Source of the DNA: an uncultured Lachnospiraceae bacterium
GTDB lineage: Bacteria; Bacillota; Clostridia; Lachnospirales; Lachnospiraceae
Assembly: GCA_934418125.1 (NCBI GenBank)
Contig: CAKRWT010000031.1
Location: forward strand, 1 to 26,785
Direction: 5' to 3'
Length of the DNA stretch: 26,785 nt
The notes under the pieces were generated by a model that had not been told where the DNA came from, made no database searches, and saw nothing but the letters and a program-made list of their open reading frames with translations. The position numbers and the translations under genes are program-made. This document shows positions 14,329-22,465 of the stretch, in pieces; position 1 is the stretch's first letter; the number at the start of each line of letters is the position of its first letter.

Positions 14329-15291
14329 ATGAATTATATTGTACTTGATTTGGAGTGGAATCAGAGCAGTACTGGCAAAGAGGAAGTCAGCAAGGTTCTG
14401 CCTTTCGAAATCATTGAAATCGGAGCGATTAAATTAAATAGTGACAGAAAGATGACAGATGAATTTTCGGAACTCATTAAACCACAGGTTTATCATGAGA
14501 TGCATCATATTACCAGGAAACTGATTCATTTGCAGATGGAAGAGCTGGAAAAAGGAAAATCTTTTGTGGAAATCATGGAAAAATTCCGCGTCTGGTGTGG
14601 ACAAGATTATATTTTCTGCACCTGGGGACCATTGGACTTATTAGAGTTACAGAGGAATATCAGATATTATCAGTTAGAGCCTTTAGGGGAAGGGCCCCTG
14701 GCATTTCTGGACGTACAGAAGCTGTTCAGTATTGCTTATGAAGACCGGAAATCCAGAAGGACACTGGAGCATGCCATTGATTTTCTGGAGATAGAGAAGG
14801 ACATTCCGTTTCACAGGGCGTTCAGTGATGCTTATTATACAGCCAAGGTATTGGCACAGCTGGACGAGGATGTATTGAAAAACTGTTCCTTTGATGTATT
14901 TCATCTGCCGAAGGACAGAAAATCAGAGGTGCATGTTATTTTTGATACTTATGCCAAATATATTTCCAGAACCTTTGCGGATAAAACGGAAGCTTTGGCG
15001 GATAAGACAGTAATCGAAACGAAGTGTTACCTGTGCCATAAGAACCTCCGTAAGAAAATCCGCTGGTTTTCTCCGAATGGAAAGCACTATTACAGTGTTT
15101 CTTACTGTGATAAGCATGGCTATATGAAAGCGAAAATCAGAATCCGCAAGTCGGAGGAGGATAGTGTATATGTCGTTAAGACAGAGAAATTTATCAATCA
15201 GGAAGAAGTAGAAGATATCCGGAACCGGCAGGAAAAGGCCAAAGAACAACGAAAAGAAAAAAGAGCATTGCGTAAGCATCCGAAATCGTAA
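14329..15291 (+). CDS. DEDDh 3'-5' exonuclease (KapD-like) with zinc-ribbon-like tail
   Basis: The N-terminal 190 residues form an RNase T/DnaQ-type exonuclease. The acidic and general-base residues are DLEWN (Asp7, Glu9), WGPLD (Asp103) and HRAFSDAYYTA (His162, Asp167), the complete DEDDh set. The C-terminal 100 residues carry CYLC (Cys233, Cys236) and CDKH (Cys260, His263), a likely zinc-binding pair, and then a very Lys/Arg-rich end suited to nucleic-acid binding. The related Bacillus protein KapD is described as a sporulation-pathway inhibitor, but substrate and role are not certain here. AGGA at 14315-14318 serves the ATG. It is flanked on both sides by terminators and is probably a single-gene unit. 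Confidence 0.8.
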   Translation: MNYIVLDLEWNQSSTGKEEVSKVLPFEIIEIGAIKLNSDRKMTDEFSELIKPQVYHEMHHITRKLIHLQMEELEKGKSFVEIMEKFRVWCGQDYIFCTWGPLDLLELQRNIRYYQLEPLGEGPLAFLDVQKLFSIAYEDRKSRRTLEHAIDFLEIEKDIPFHRAFSDAYYTAKVLAQLDEDVLKNCSFDVFHLPKDRKSEVHVIFDTYAKYISRTFADKTEALADKTVIETKCYLCHKNLRKKIRWFSPNGKHYYSVSYCDKHGYMKAKIRIRKSEEDSVYVVKTEKFINQEEVEDIRNRQEKAKEQRKEKRALRKHPKS

Positions 15292-15350
15292 AATCTCCAT
15301 AGACCAGAGGAATTGGGGGAACTCCAAAACGCAGTCTATGGAGATTTTTT
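15291..15350. terminator. Strong terminator, probably bidirectional
   Basis: AAATCTCCATAGAC (15291-15304) pairs perfectly with GTCTATGGAGATTT (15334-15347), with a T run to 15350 on the plus strand. It starts at the exonuclease stop codon and lies 35 bases beyond the stop of the converging carboxypeptidase gene. Confidence 0.85.
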
Positions 15351-15384
15351 ATTTCCAGGGAAATTCCTATACAGGGGCAAATCA

Positions 15385-16869
15385 TCAGAAATCAAAATCG
15401 CCGAACTTGGAACGGATGCGGTCTTTTCTGTATTTCCTACGCTTCAACCGGTTATTTCGTCTGCGGGACTTCTGTTTATGAAACAGGAGTGCCTTTATGA
15501 TAAAAATCAAGATAACAACTGTGGCAAAGATGAGAATACCAATAAGCACGGCCTTTACGTTAATGAAAATGGTCTCGTTATCACTTGTATCTGTCTGGCT
15601 GGTGGTGTCTGTATCAGTGGTCATGCTGCGGTCGAAATCATAAACAGATTCTTCATTTGATGCCAGTTCAATATAAGCACTGCCGATATAGGTATCGTGG
15701 TAAGTATACTCAATCTGTGCAATGTGCTCGCCGTCATCGGAACCATAGATAATCGTAGAGTCCAGGTCATCAAAGGTAGTCGTATTGGGAACAATTACAT
15801 AGCCATCCGGGTCAACGGATAATATTGGTTTCGAGCTGCCGAAGATATCATTGCCAGTCTGTAAGAAACCAGTAGACTCCATATTGTATTTATCTTCATT
15901 TTCCGAAATATTCATTACCTGAAAATTGTGAAAGGCATAATCAAATAATTCTTCCGTATCGGTAAACTGATATGGAGACTCTTCCTTAAATACTACACAG
16001 ACAAGCTTCATACCATTTTGCTCTGCGCAGGTTACAAGGGTCTGTCGTGCTTTATCGGTATAGCCGGTCTTACCGCCTAGAATACCATCATAAGGAATCT
16101 CGCCGGTAATCAGCTGGTGTTTGTTATTCAGATAAAAATCGTCCGGCTGGGTAGCAGTAGGTTCAAAATGATAGCGGGCAGTATTTCCGATTTTGGCAAG
16201 CATTTCATTCTGGAAAAAGGCACAGGATATCTTTGCCAAATCATAGGCACTGGTATAGTGGTTATCGTCCTGAAGACCATTGGTATTCATGAAATGGGAG
16301 TCTGTGCAGCCAAGCTCTTTGGCCCGTTTGTTCATCAGGGAAACAAAGTTATCGATAGAGCCTGCAATGTGTTCGCCAACAGCATTGGCAACTTCGTTGG
16401 CAGAACCTACCAGGATACCATACAGGCACTGCTCCAGTGTGATAGATTGTCCCACATCCATACCCATGTTAGAACCGCCGGCAGGAACGCTGAATACAGC
16501 ATCATTGGAGAATTCTACCATGTCATCCAGATTTCCCTGTTCCATGGCAATCAGACAGGTAAGAATCTTGGTAGTACTGGCAGGATACAGTTTTTCATGG
16601 ATGTTTTTGGCGTAAAGAATAACACCGGTGTTCACATCCATGACAATAGCTGCCTGGGCACCGATTTCGGGACCTGCTGGCCAGTTATCTATTTCATTTG
16701 ATTGAATGGGGAGAGATTTCCGGTCTTCTGCTTCTGCAGCCAGGTCATCCAGGGTAGCATAAACGGTCATAGGCTGACTGTAGAGAATGCCACCTGCCAG
16801 GGTAAGGGTCAGAAGAAGACAGGCCAATCTTTTACGCATTCGTCTGGTACATTTATGAGAAAAGAACAT
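15385..16869 (-). CDS. D-alanyl-D-alanine carboxypeptidase (low-molecular-weight PBP)
   Basis: This enzyme trims the terminal D-Ala of peptidoglycan stem peptides outside the cell. The 494-residue protein has a signal peptide or anchor (basic start, hydrophobic residues about 14-38). The peptidase S11 domain shows PASTTK (nucleophile Ser98, Lys101), GSAN (Ser156, Asn158) and GGKTGYTDKA (Lys267-Thr-Gly). A Thr/Ser/Asp-rich linker near 415-435, a membrane segment near 438-465 and a tail of about 30 residues very rich in Arg and Lys follow. The C-terminal membrane anchor and basic cytoplasmic tail make it longer than E. coli DacA. ATG 16869 has AAAGG upstream. It is a DacF/DacB-type enzyme; the paralogue cannot be fixed. 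Confidence 0.92.
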   Translation of the reverse strand: MFFSHKCTRRMRKRLACLLLTLTLAGGILYSQPMTVYATLDDLAAEAEDRKSLPIQSNEIDNWPAGPEIGAQAAIVMDVNTGVILYAKNIHEKLYPASTTKILTCLIAMEQGNLDDMVEFSNDAVFSVPAGGSNMGMDVGQSITLEQCLYGILVGSANEVANAVGEHIAGSIDNFVSLMNKRAKELGCTDSHFMNTNGLQDDNHYTSAYDLAKISCAFFQNEMLAKIGNTARYHFEPTATQPDDFYLNNKHQLITGEIPYDGILGGKTGYTDKARQTLVTCAEQNGMKLVCVVFKEESPYQFTDTEELFDYAFHNFQVMNISENEDKYNMESTGFLQTGNDIFGSSKPILSVDPDGYVIVPNTTTFDDLDSTIIYGSDDGEHIAQIEYTYHDTYIGSAYIELASNEESVYDFDRSMTTDTDTTSQTDTSDNETIFINVKAVLIGILIFATVVILIFIIKALLFHKQKSRRRNNRLKRRKYRKDRIRSKFGDFDF

Positions 16870-17009
16870 TATTTTGAAACCTTTCTATTATGATAGAAGT
16901 ATATGCCAAAATTTATTTGTTATGATAAAGTATATCAATCGCATTTATCATCATACACTATTTTCCGCAAAAACTGTAGACTATTCACAAAAAATACAAA
17001 TAATTGGAC

Positions 17010-17037
17010 TTGCGAAAAAGAGAAAATAGTGTAGAAT
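17010..17037 (+). promoter_or_regulatory. Promoter of trmB-trx
   Basis: TTGCGA (17010-17015) and TAGAAT (17032-17037) are 16 bases apart, about 60 bases before the trmB start. The intergenic stretch 16870-17009 is AT-rich and must also hold the divergent carboxypeptidase promoter, which I could not place. Confidence 0.5.
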
Positions 17038-17098
17038 AAGGATACAGTTTAGAAAGAACATAATGTCCGACAGGACAAACAGCAATAAGAGGTAAAGA

Positions 17099-17737
17099 AT
17101 GAGACTTCGTAATGTAACAGGTTCCCGTGAAGTAATCGCGGAAAGTGCTTATGTAGCGCATGAGCCACAGCAGTATAAGGGAAAATGGAAAGAGCTTTTT
17201 GGAAATGAGAATCCAATCCGTATTGAGATAGGTATGGGAAAAGGAAGATTTATCATGGATTTAGCCAGAAGGAATCCCCAGATAAATTATATCGGAATCG
17301 AGAAGTATTCCAGTGTTCTGATTCGTGGGATTCAGAAGATGGAACAGGATCCGCTTCCGAATCTGTATTTTATCCGTATGGATGCAGAAGAGATTGTAGA
17401 TGTGTTCGGTGCAGAAGAGGTGGATAAGATATATCTGAATTTCTCTGACCCATGGCCGAAGGACAGACATGCCAAGAGAAGATTACCTTCCCGTGAATTT
17501 TTACATCGCTATGATGAAATACTAAAGAAAGATGGAAACCTGGAATTTAAGACAGACAATCATGATTTATTCCAGTTTGCCTTGGAGGAATTAGAACCGG
17601 CAGGATGGCATTTGGACGAAGTAACAGAGGATTTACACCATGATATGGGGATGATGCAGGGAAATGTCATGACGGAGTACGAAGAGAAATTTTCTTCCAA
17701 AGGAAATCCTATTTACAAATATATAATTTCCAGATAA
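17099..17737 (+). CDS. trmB: tRNA (guanine-N7-)-methyltransferase
   Basis: TrmB methylates G46 in the variable loop of tRNAs using S-adenosylmethionine. The 212-residue protein has the SAM-binding IRIEIGMGKGRFIMDLA near residue 41, INYIGIEKYSSV, and the family signature NFSDPWPKDRHAKRRL followed by FLHRYDEIL. It ends with EEKFSSKGNPIYK, as in other Firmicutes TrmB. Start ATG 17099 has AAGAGG upstream. It is followed after 75 bases by thioredoxin, with a small 6-base stem (17749-17754 with 17766-17771) between them, not a clear terminator. Confidence 0.95.
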   Translation: MRLRNVTGSREVIAESAYVAHEPQQYKGKWKELFGNENPIRIEIGMGKGRFIMDLARRNPQINYIGIEKYSSVLIRGIQKMEQDPLPNLYFIRMDAEEIVDVFGAEEVDKIYLNFSDPWPKDRHAKRRLPSREFLHRYDEILKKDGNLEFKTDNHDLFQFALEELEPAGWHLDEVTEDLHHDMGMMQGNVMTEYEEKFSSKGNPIYKYIISR

Positions 17738-17812
17738 AGATATAGTAATGTGCCTTAGCGCGCCTGGCACAGATGCAATATTATAAATATGTGCGCAGAA
17801 AAGAGGATGAAT

Positions 17813-18130
17813 ATGGAATATAGATTTACAACAGCTGATTTTGAAAAAGATGTACTGGCATCGGAACTGCCTGTTCTGGTAGATTTCTATGCAGACTGGT
17901 GTGGTCCCTGTAAGATGATGGCACCTGTCGTAGAGCAGATTGCCGAAAAGTATGAAGGCAAGTTAAAAGTAGGAAAATGTAACATTGATGAAGAAGATGG
18001 TCTGGCAAGACAGTACCGGATTATGTCTATTCCTACGATAAAGATTTTTGTAAAGGGTGAGGTAGCAGCAACGATAGTTGGTCTGGTGCCGGCAGCAGAA
18101 CTGGAAACAGAGATAGCCAAGGTATTGTAG
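17813..18130 (+). CDS. trxA: Thioredoxin
   Basis: Thioredoxin is a small cytoplasmic disulfide reductase that uses electrons from thioredoxin reductase. The 105-residue protein has DFYADWCGPCKMMAPV with active cysteines 30 and 33, and SIPTIKIF containing the cis-Pro. Length is normal. I chose ATG 17813 because AAGAGG (17801-17806) is at proper spacing; ATGs at 17807 and 17789 would be too close to, or upstream of, that site. No thioredoxin reductase gene is adjacent. It is likely co-transcribed with trmB and ends at the terminator at 18204. Confidence 0.94.
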   Translation: MEYRFTTADFEKDVLASELPVLVDFYADWCGPCKMMAPVVEQIAEKYEGKLKVGKCNIDEEDGLARQYRIMSIPTIKIFVKGEVAATIVGLVPAAELETEIAKVL

Positions 18131-18203
18131 GATGGCATCAGTCTGTTTTTGTTATGATGACAAGAAAATGCATTTGTGCAAGTGCAATTGACAACCATTA
18201 ATC

Positions 18204-18237
18204 AGAGCGAGATACGCAAAGCGTACCTCGCTCTTTC
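18204..18237 (+). terminator. Terminator after thioredoxin
   Basis: AGAGCGAGATACGC (18204-18217) pairs with GCGTACCTCGCTCT (18221-18234) with one mismatch and a 3-base loop, then TTCT. It lies between two converging genes. The T run is short on the plus strand and absent on the minus strand. Confidence 0.65.
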
Positions 18238-18277
18238 TGGGTTTATCAAGGTAAGTGCTAAGGTCTAAAGGCAGGTA

Positions 18278-19465
18278 TTATGCCCGCTCGATAACATGAC
18301 TTTCCTTACTGTATAAGAATTTCAGTATAATAGGCGTTGCAATAGAAGATACCAGAATCAGTAAAATAACAGCAGTAAAATAGTCTGCAGTAAGCAATCC
18401 GGCATCAAGGCCTTTTTGGGCTACAATCAAGGCAACCTCACCTCTGGTCATCATACCGACGCCGATTTTAAGGGAGTCAGATGTGCTATATCTGCATATT
18501 TTGCTGGTCAGTCCACAACCAATGACTTTGGCCAGCAAAGCAACAATTACAAAGCAGATACAGAAAGCAAAAAGCTTACTGTTCATATCATTGAAAGAGG
18601 TCTTTAAGCCAATGCTTGCAAAGAAGATAGGTCCAAAAATCATATAAGAGCTGACATCAATCTTTTGTTCAATGTATTCGTTATCACTTAAGTTACAGAG
18701 TACGATACCTGCAATGTAGGCACCGGTAATATCAGCGATTCCGAAGTATTTCTCAGCGATATATGCCAGAGCGAAGCAGAAAGCAAGGCTGACAATCGGA
18801 ATACGTCTGGTGTGCGGATAACGGTTATCCAGTTTCAGGAAGATTTTGTAAATAATAAATCCGCCTATGATAGCAATGGCAAAGAAAGCGATGGTCTTCA
18901 AGATAACGATTCCCGGATTGGAGGTCGGATTCTTAAAACCGATAACGAAGGTCAGTACGATAATACCGATAACATCATCAATAATAGCGGCACTGACGAT
19001 AGTGGTTCCGACTTTGCTCTTTATTTTACCAAGCTCCTGCAGGGAAGCCACCGTAATACTTACGCTGGTAGCTGTCATAATGGTTCCGATGAATACTGCC
19101 TTATAGAAATCTTCGCTGCCCCATGGAGCAACACCATAGAATCCCATATATAGCAGTGTACCAAGAATCAGTGGTACAGCGACACCGCAGCATGCAATCA
19201 GAAAGGCAACAGGACCTGTCTTAATCAGTTCCTTCAAATCTGTTTCCAGACCAACTGCAAACATTAAAATAATAACACCGATTTCAGCCATCTGTGCAAT
19301 AAAATCGGTCTGTCCAACCCATCCTAATACACAAGGACCAATCAGCAAACCGGCGATAATCTGACCGACTACCTGAGGTGCTTTACATTTTCTGGCAAGA
19401 ATACCGAATACCTTTGCAAAGAAAAGGATAATCGCCAAATCTTTTAAAACCTCATAAGCTTCCAT
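18278..19465 (-). CDS. Cation:proton antiporter (CPA2 / Na+/H+ exchanger family)
   Basis: This 395-residue integral membrane protein has about 12-13 hydrophobic segments. It shows the family pattern FGILARKCKAPQVVGQIIAGLLIGP at the start, followed by EIGVIILMFAVGLETDLKEL, TATSVSITVASLQELGK, SAAIIDDVIGIIVLT and, near the end, GMMTRGEVALIVAQKGLDAG. The paired acidic residues in AAIIDDVIG are the likely ion-binding site. It exchanges Na+ or K+ for protons; which ion cannot be decided. There is no C-terminal TrkA-N or RCK domain, so it lacks the nucleotide gating of KefB-type proteins. The ATG at 19465 has a GAGGAGG ribosome site. Confidence 0.9.
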   Translation of the reverse strand: MEAYEVLKDLAIILFFAKVFGILARKCKAPQVVGQIIAGLLIGPCVLGWVGQTDFIAQMAEIGVIILMFAVGLETDLKELIKTGPVAFLIACCGVAVPLILGTLLYMGFYGVAPWGSEDFYKAVFIGTIMTATSVSITVASLQELGKIKSKVGTTIVSAAIIDDVIGIIVLTFVIGFKNPTSNPGIVILKTIAFFAIAIIGGFIIYKIFLKLDNRYPHTRRIPIVSLAFCFALAYIAEKYFGIADITGAYIAGIVLCNLSDNEYIEQKIDVSSYMIFGPIFFASIGLKTSFNDMNSKLFAFCICFVIVALLAKVIGCGLTSKICRYSTSDSLKIGVGMMTRGEVALIVAQKGLDAGLLTADYFTAVILLILVSSIATPIILKFLYSKESHVIERA

Positions 19466-19500
19466 AAATATTCCTCCTCAAAAACAATTTCATCCTCTTA

Positions 19501-19529
19501 GTTATAAGCTGAAAAAAACGGAATGTCAA
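19501..19529 (-). promoter_or_regulatory. Promoter of the antiporter gene
   Basis: On the minus strand TTGACA (19524-19529) and TATAAC (19501-19506) are 17 bases apart, about 36 bases before the ribosome site region. Confidence 0.7.
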
Positions 19530-19612
19530 TGATTGCTGAAAAAATCATCAATTTCTATATAGAAAACCGCGTATTTACAGGAAAAGTAGCACTTTAGTAG
19601 CGGTTACAATAA

Positions 19613-19696
19613 TATAATAAGTGGCGTAAAAGGGGGCAGAAGCCAGAAGTGAGTGTTCGGATATCCTGATATCGAATGTGTTGCTTCTGGTTTTTG
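19613..19696 (+). ncRNA. Candidate small RNA or free-standing terminator hairpin
   Basis: A TATAAT box at 19613-19618 (no good -35) is followed by a two-part hairpin. The outer stem is CCAGAAG (19643-19649) with CTTCTGG (19684-19690). The inner stem is TTCGGATATC with GATATCGAA and a single bulge. A T run at 19690-19695 follows. A transcript from about 19625 would be about 70 bases and contain a GGGGGC stretch. It lies upstream of the MATE promoter and downstream of nothing on the plus strand, so it is not a terminator of a visible gene. The rest of 19466-19818 holds only the antiporter and MATE promoters. Confidence 0.35.
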
Positions 19697-19727
19697 CATT
19701 TTTTGTGAGTTTTTGCAGCAAAAACTG

Positions 19728-19756
19728 TTGCGAAAGCATAAAAAGTAGTCTATGAT
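19728..19756 (+). promoter_or_regulatory. Promoter of the MATE transporter gene
   Basis: TTGCGA (19728-19733) and TATGAT (19751-19756) are 17 bases apart, about 60 bases before the GTG start. Confidence 0.55.
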
Positions 19757-19818
19757 TTCAAAAAGAATATGCGTTAAGGGGATTATCTAAAATACAGACA
19801 GAAGAAAGAGGTAGTATA

Positions 19819-21171
19819 GTGAATAGTATTACAGATATGACGCAGGGGAATTCTTTGAAGCTGATTCTCAGGTTTACAGCTCCATTACTGATTGGAAACT
19901 TATTTCAGCAATTATATAATATGGTAGATTCCGTTGTAGTAGGAAACTATGTAGGAGCCAATGCTCTGGCAGCAGTAGGAGCCTGTGGCTCTATTAATTT
20001 CCTGTTTTTTTCCCTGAGTTCGGGTCTTGCTATCGGTATCGGCATCATGATTGCACAGTATTTTGGAGCCAAACAGGAAGAACTGATAAGTAAGACAATT
20101 ATGAATGGTACTTACCTGCTGACGGCAGCATCCATTGTGGTCAGCTTTATCTGCTATTTCATGGCACCACAGATTCTTGGTTTATTGGGAACGCCGGATG
20201 AGATTATTATGGATTCTGTTACTTATCTGCGCACGATTAGTATTGGTATTATTACGGTTGCTCTTTATAATGGGGTAGCTTCTGTACTAAGGGCTCTGGG
20301 AGATTCCAAGACACCATTGTATTTTCTGATTTTGTCCAGTATTGTGAATGTAGTGTTGGATTTGGTTTTTGTACTTTATTTTCATATGGGTGTATTTGGT
20401 GTTGGTTTTGCAACTGTTATTGCTCAGTTTGCGTCGGCAGTTACAAGTGTGATTTATGCCTGTATGAAAGTTCCTTATTTTAGGATTAATGCGAATAACC
20501 GCAGAGTGGATAGAGATATTATAGTCAAAGCATTTACTCTGGGAATGCCGGTAGCATTGCAGAACTCTATGATTGCCATTTCCTGTATTGTGTTGCAGGG
20601 TGTGGTAAACAGTTTCGGTGCAACGGTAATGGCTACTTATACGATTATCGGAAGAATAGAGCAGATTGTACAGCAACCATATTCTTCCCTGGGAACGGCA
20701 TTGACCAATTATGCTGGTCAGAACATAGGTGCCGGTAAGATTGACCGTGTAAAAAAGGGCTACCACCAATGTGTATGGATAGTAGCTGTTTTCAGTATCA
20801 TACTGATTCCGATTGCTTATCTGTTTGGAGGGCAGATTATAGGTTTCTTCGTAAAAGACCCGGAAGTTATTGAAATGGGTAAGCTGGCATTGCGGTTAGA
20901 CAGCATTTGTTACTTTGGTCTTGGCATGATATATATACCAAGAGCATTGCTGAATGGTGCCGGGGATACTGCCTTTGCTATGATTAATGGTGTAACGGAG
21001 GTAGTCTGCCGTATTTTGTATTCCCAGGTACTGACAAGAATTCCGGTTCTGGGACACTGGGCAGTATGGATTACCACAGCCGCAACCTGGTGCACCACGG
21101 CAATCGTATGTGTAGCCAGATATATTAGTGGTGTCTGGAAAAGGAAAGCAATTAACCAGAAAAAGGGATAA
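19819..21171 (+). CDS. MATE family efflux transporter
   Basis: This 450-residue membrane protein has about 12 segments in two related halves. It starts MTQGNSLKLILRFTAPLLIGNLFQQLYN, continues with VDSVVVGNYVGANALAAVG, and has RALGDSKTPLYFLILSSIVNVVLDL in the first half. The second half carries MPVALQNSMIAIS and RALLNGAGDTAFAMI. Family members expel cationic compounds or metabolites in exchange for Na+ or H+; the substrate here is unknown. The start is GTG 19819 with an AGAAAGAGG ribosome site. It is a single-gene unit with its own promoter and a terminator immediately after. Confidence 0.92.
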   Translation: MNSITDMTQGNSLKLILRFTAPLLIGNLFQQLYNMVDSVVVGNYVGANALAAVGACGSINFLFFSLSSGLAIGIGIMIAQYFGAKQEELISKTIMNGTYLLTAASIVVSFICYFMAPQILGLLGTPDEIIMDSVTYLRTISIGIITVALYNGVASVLRALGDSKTPLYFLILSSIVNVVLDLVFVLYFHMGVFGVGFATVIAQFASAVTSVIYACMKVPYFRINANNRRVDRDIIVKAFTLGMPVALQNSMIAISCIVLQGVVNSFGATVMATYTIIGRIEQIVQQPYSSLGTALTNYAGQNIGAGKIDRVKKGYHQCVWIVAVFSIILIPIAYLFGGQIIGFFVKDPEVIEMGKLALRLDSICYFGLGMIYIPRALLNGAGDTAFAMINGVTEVVCRILYSQVLTRIPVLGHWAVWITTAATWCTTAIVCVARYISGVWKRKAINQKKG

Positions 21172-21186
21172 CAGGTAGAAAACAGA

Positions 21187-21219
21187 AAAGACACTGTACG
21201 GAACAGTGTCTTTCTTTTT
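21187..21219. terminator. Bidirectional terminator between MATE gene and tRNA-Pro
   Basis: AAAGACACTGT (21187-21197) pairs perfectly with ACAGTGTCTTT (21203-21213). TTTCTTTTT follows on the plus strand, and TTTTCTGTTTT follows on the minus strand, serving the converging tRNA gene. Confidence 0.85.
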
Positions 21220-21227
21220 AAGAATAA

Positions 21228-21301
21228 TCGGGGTGACGTGATTCGAACACGCGACCTCTTCGTCCCGAACGAAGCGCTCTACCAAGCTGAGCCACACCCC
21301 G
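21228..21301 (-). tRNA. tRNA-Pro (anticodon CGG)
   Basis: On the minus strand the acceptor arms CGGGGTG and CACCCCG pair over seven bases. The D arm is GCTC/GAGC, with AGCTTGGTA in the loop. The anticodon stem CTTCG/CGAAG encloses TTCGGGA, giving anticodon CGG. The T arm GCGTG/CACGT encloses TTCGAAT. The discriminator base is A at 21228 and no CCA is encoded. Confidence 0.96.
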
Positions 21302-21318
21302 ATAACTCGAACATTAAA

Positions 21319-21348
21319 ATAATACAACACTTTACCTTTAGTTGTCAA
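21319..21348 (-). promoter_or_regulatory. Promoter of tRNA-Pro
   Basis: On the minus strand TTGACA (21343-21348) and TATTAT (21319-21324) are 18 bases apart, ending about 17 bases before the tRNA 5' end. Confidence 0.7.
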
Positions 21349-21419
21349 TGATGGAATATAGAGATTTTCGAAATTGATTTTATAAATGGGTATGGAAATA
21401 AGGAAAGGGAGAGGATTCT

Positions 21420-22277
21420 ATGGGAGAACATTTGCTGCAGATACCCTGCAATGCGATGCCTTTTGTATGTGAGGCAGATTACAGTGTGACACTGGCACCG
21501 ATGATTCATGCGGACAGGACAGCACCCTTTCATGTGGCAATTTATCTGTTGCAGGGAAGCATGGAGATTATAGAGGATGGGATTCCATATCGGATTATGC
21601 CAAACCAGATTTTCTTCCTGAAAGGCGGTGTGCATCATTGGGGAGAGAAGTCCTTTGAGATAGGCTCATCCTGGTATTATGCCCATTTTTATTGTGATGC
21701 GCCCACACCCTGTATGGAAGAGCTTCCCAGAGGAATCTATTATGATACGAAAGTGTGTCTGAGGCTGTCAGAGAGAGAACGATACATCACTGTGCCCAAA
21801 TTGATAAATTGCGGGGAGAAAACACAGATAAAAAGAGAATTCGAGAAGATGATAGAGGCACATATTCATGGGAATATCCCCCAGGCATCTATCCGCCTGT
21901 GGCAGATTTTCTTAGAGTGTGCGCAGAATGCCCAGGACGATAAAGTAAATAACGGCTATGTGGAACTGGTGCAGAATTATGTGAGACAGCACTACCGGGA
22001 GGGATTTACGTCAACGCAGATTCAGGAGGTTTGTGGATTATCCTACAAATATGCAGGGACTTTATTTAAGGAAGTGACTGGACAGACCATCAAAGAATAT
22101 CAGTGTACGTTAAGATTACGGAAGGCAGAGCAGCTTCTGAAAGAAACCGATAAGCCGATTGGGGAAATCGCACAGTTGACAGGCTTTTCGGACGTATTCT
22201 ATTTCAGTAAGATTTTCCGGAGGGAGAGAGGATGTTCCCCCAGTGAGTACCGGAAAACCTATGTGCCGGGTATTTAG
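21420..22277 (+). CDS. AraC-family transcriptional regulator
   Basis: This 285-residue cytoplasmic protein has an N-terminal cupin-type sugar-sensing domain (about residues 15-150, with HVAIYLLQGSMEIIEDG, IMPNQIFFLKGGVHHWGE). The C-terminal double helix-turn-helix spans about 180-285, with GFTSTQIQEVCGLSYKYAGTLFKEVTG and IGEIAQLTGFSDVFYFSKIFRRERGCSPSEYRK, the AraC signature. It lies 188 bases before the GH127 gene on the same strand, so it most likely controls that gene in response to an arabinose-containing sugar. The start ATG 21420 has GGGAGAGGA upstream. Confidence 0.9.
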   Translation: MGEHLLQIPCNAMPFVCEADYSVTLAPMIHADRTAPFHVAIYLLQGSMEIIEDGIPYRIMPNQIFFLKGGVHHWGEKSFEIGSSWYYAHFYCDAPTPCMEELPRGIYYDTKVCLRLSERERYITVPKLINCGEKTQIKREFEKMIEAHIHGNIPQASIRLWQIFLECAQNAQDDKVNNGYVELVQNYVRQHYREGFTSTQIQEVCGLSYKYAGTLFKEVTGQTIKEYQCTLRLRKAEQLLKETDKPIGEIAQLTGFSDVFYFSKIFRRERGCSPSEYRKTYVPGI

Positions 22278-22405
22278 GGCAGATTTTATGGAAAGAGCTT
22301 CTGGAATGGAACACACATTTCTTTGAAAATCGGAAAATAGTACAAATTATAAAGAATATTCTCCATTTTAACCCATACAAGATAGGATTAAAATACATCT
22401 ATAAA

Positions 22406-22434
22406 GGACAGGCAGACAACGGTACTGTCCGTTG
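22406..22434 (+). promoter_or_regulatory. Mutually exclusive stems in the GH127 leader
   Basis: GGACAG (22406-22411) can pair with CTGTCC (22425-22430). CAACGG (22417-22422) can pair with CCGTTG (22429-22434). The two stems share bases and exclude each other. No terminator T run follows. They could equally be two overlapping DNA operator palindromes for the AraC-type regulator. The rest of 22278-22465 shows no clear promoter. Confidence 0.3.
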
Positions 22435-22465
22435 CAGGAAACGTGAATAAAATGGAGGGTATGCA

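Noticed and set aside
16117..16701. Long open frame on the plus strand opposite the D-Ala-D-Ala carboxypeptidase gene
   Set aside because: It lies wholly inside a well-supported gene, has no recognisable family or ribosome site, and reflects codon structure of the real gene.
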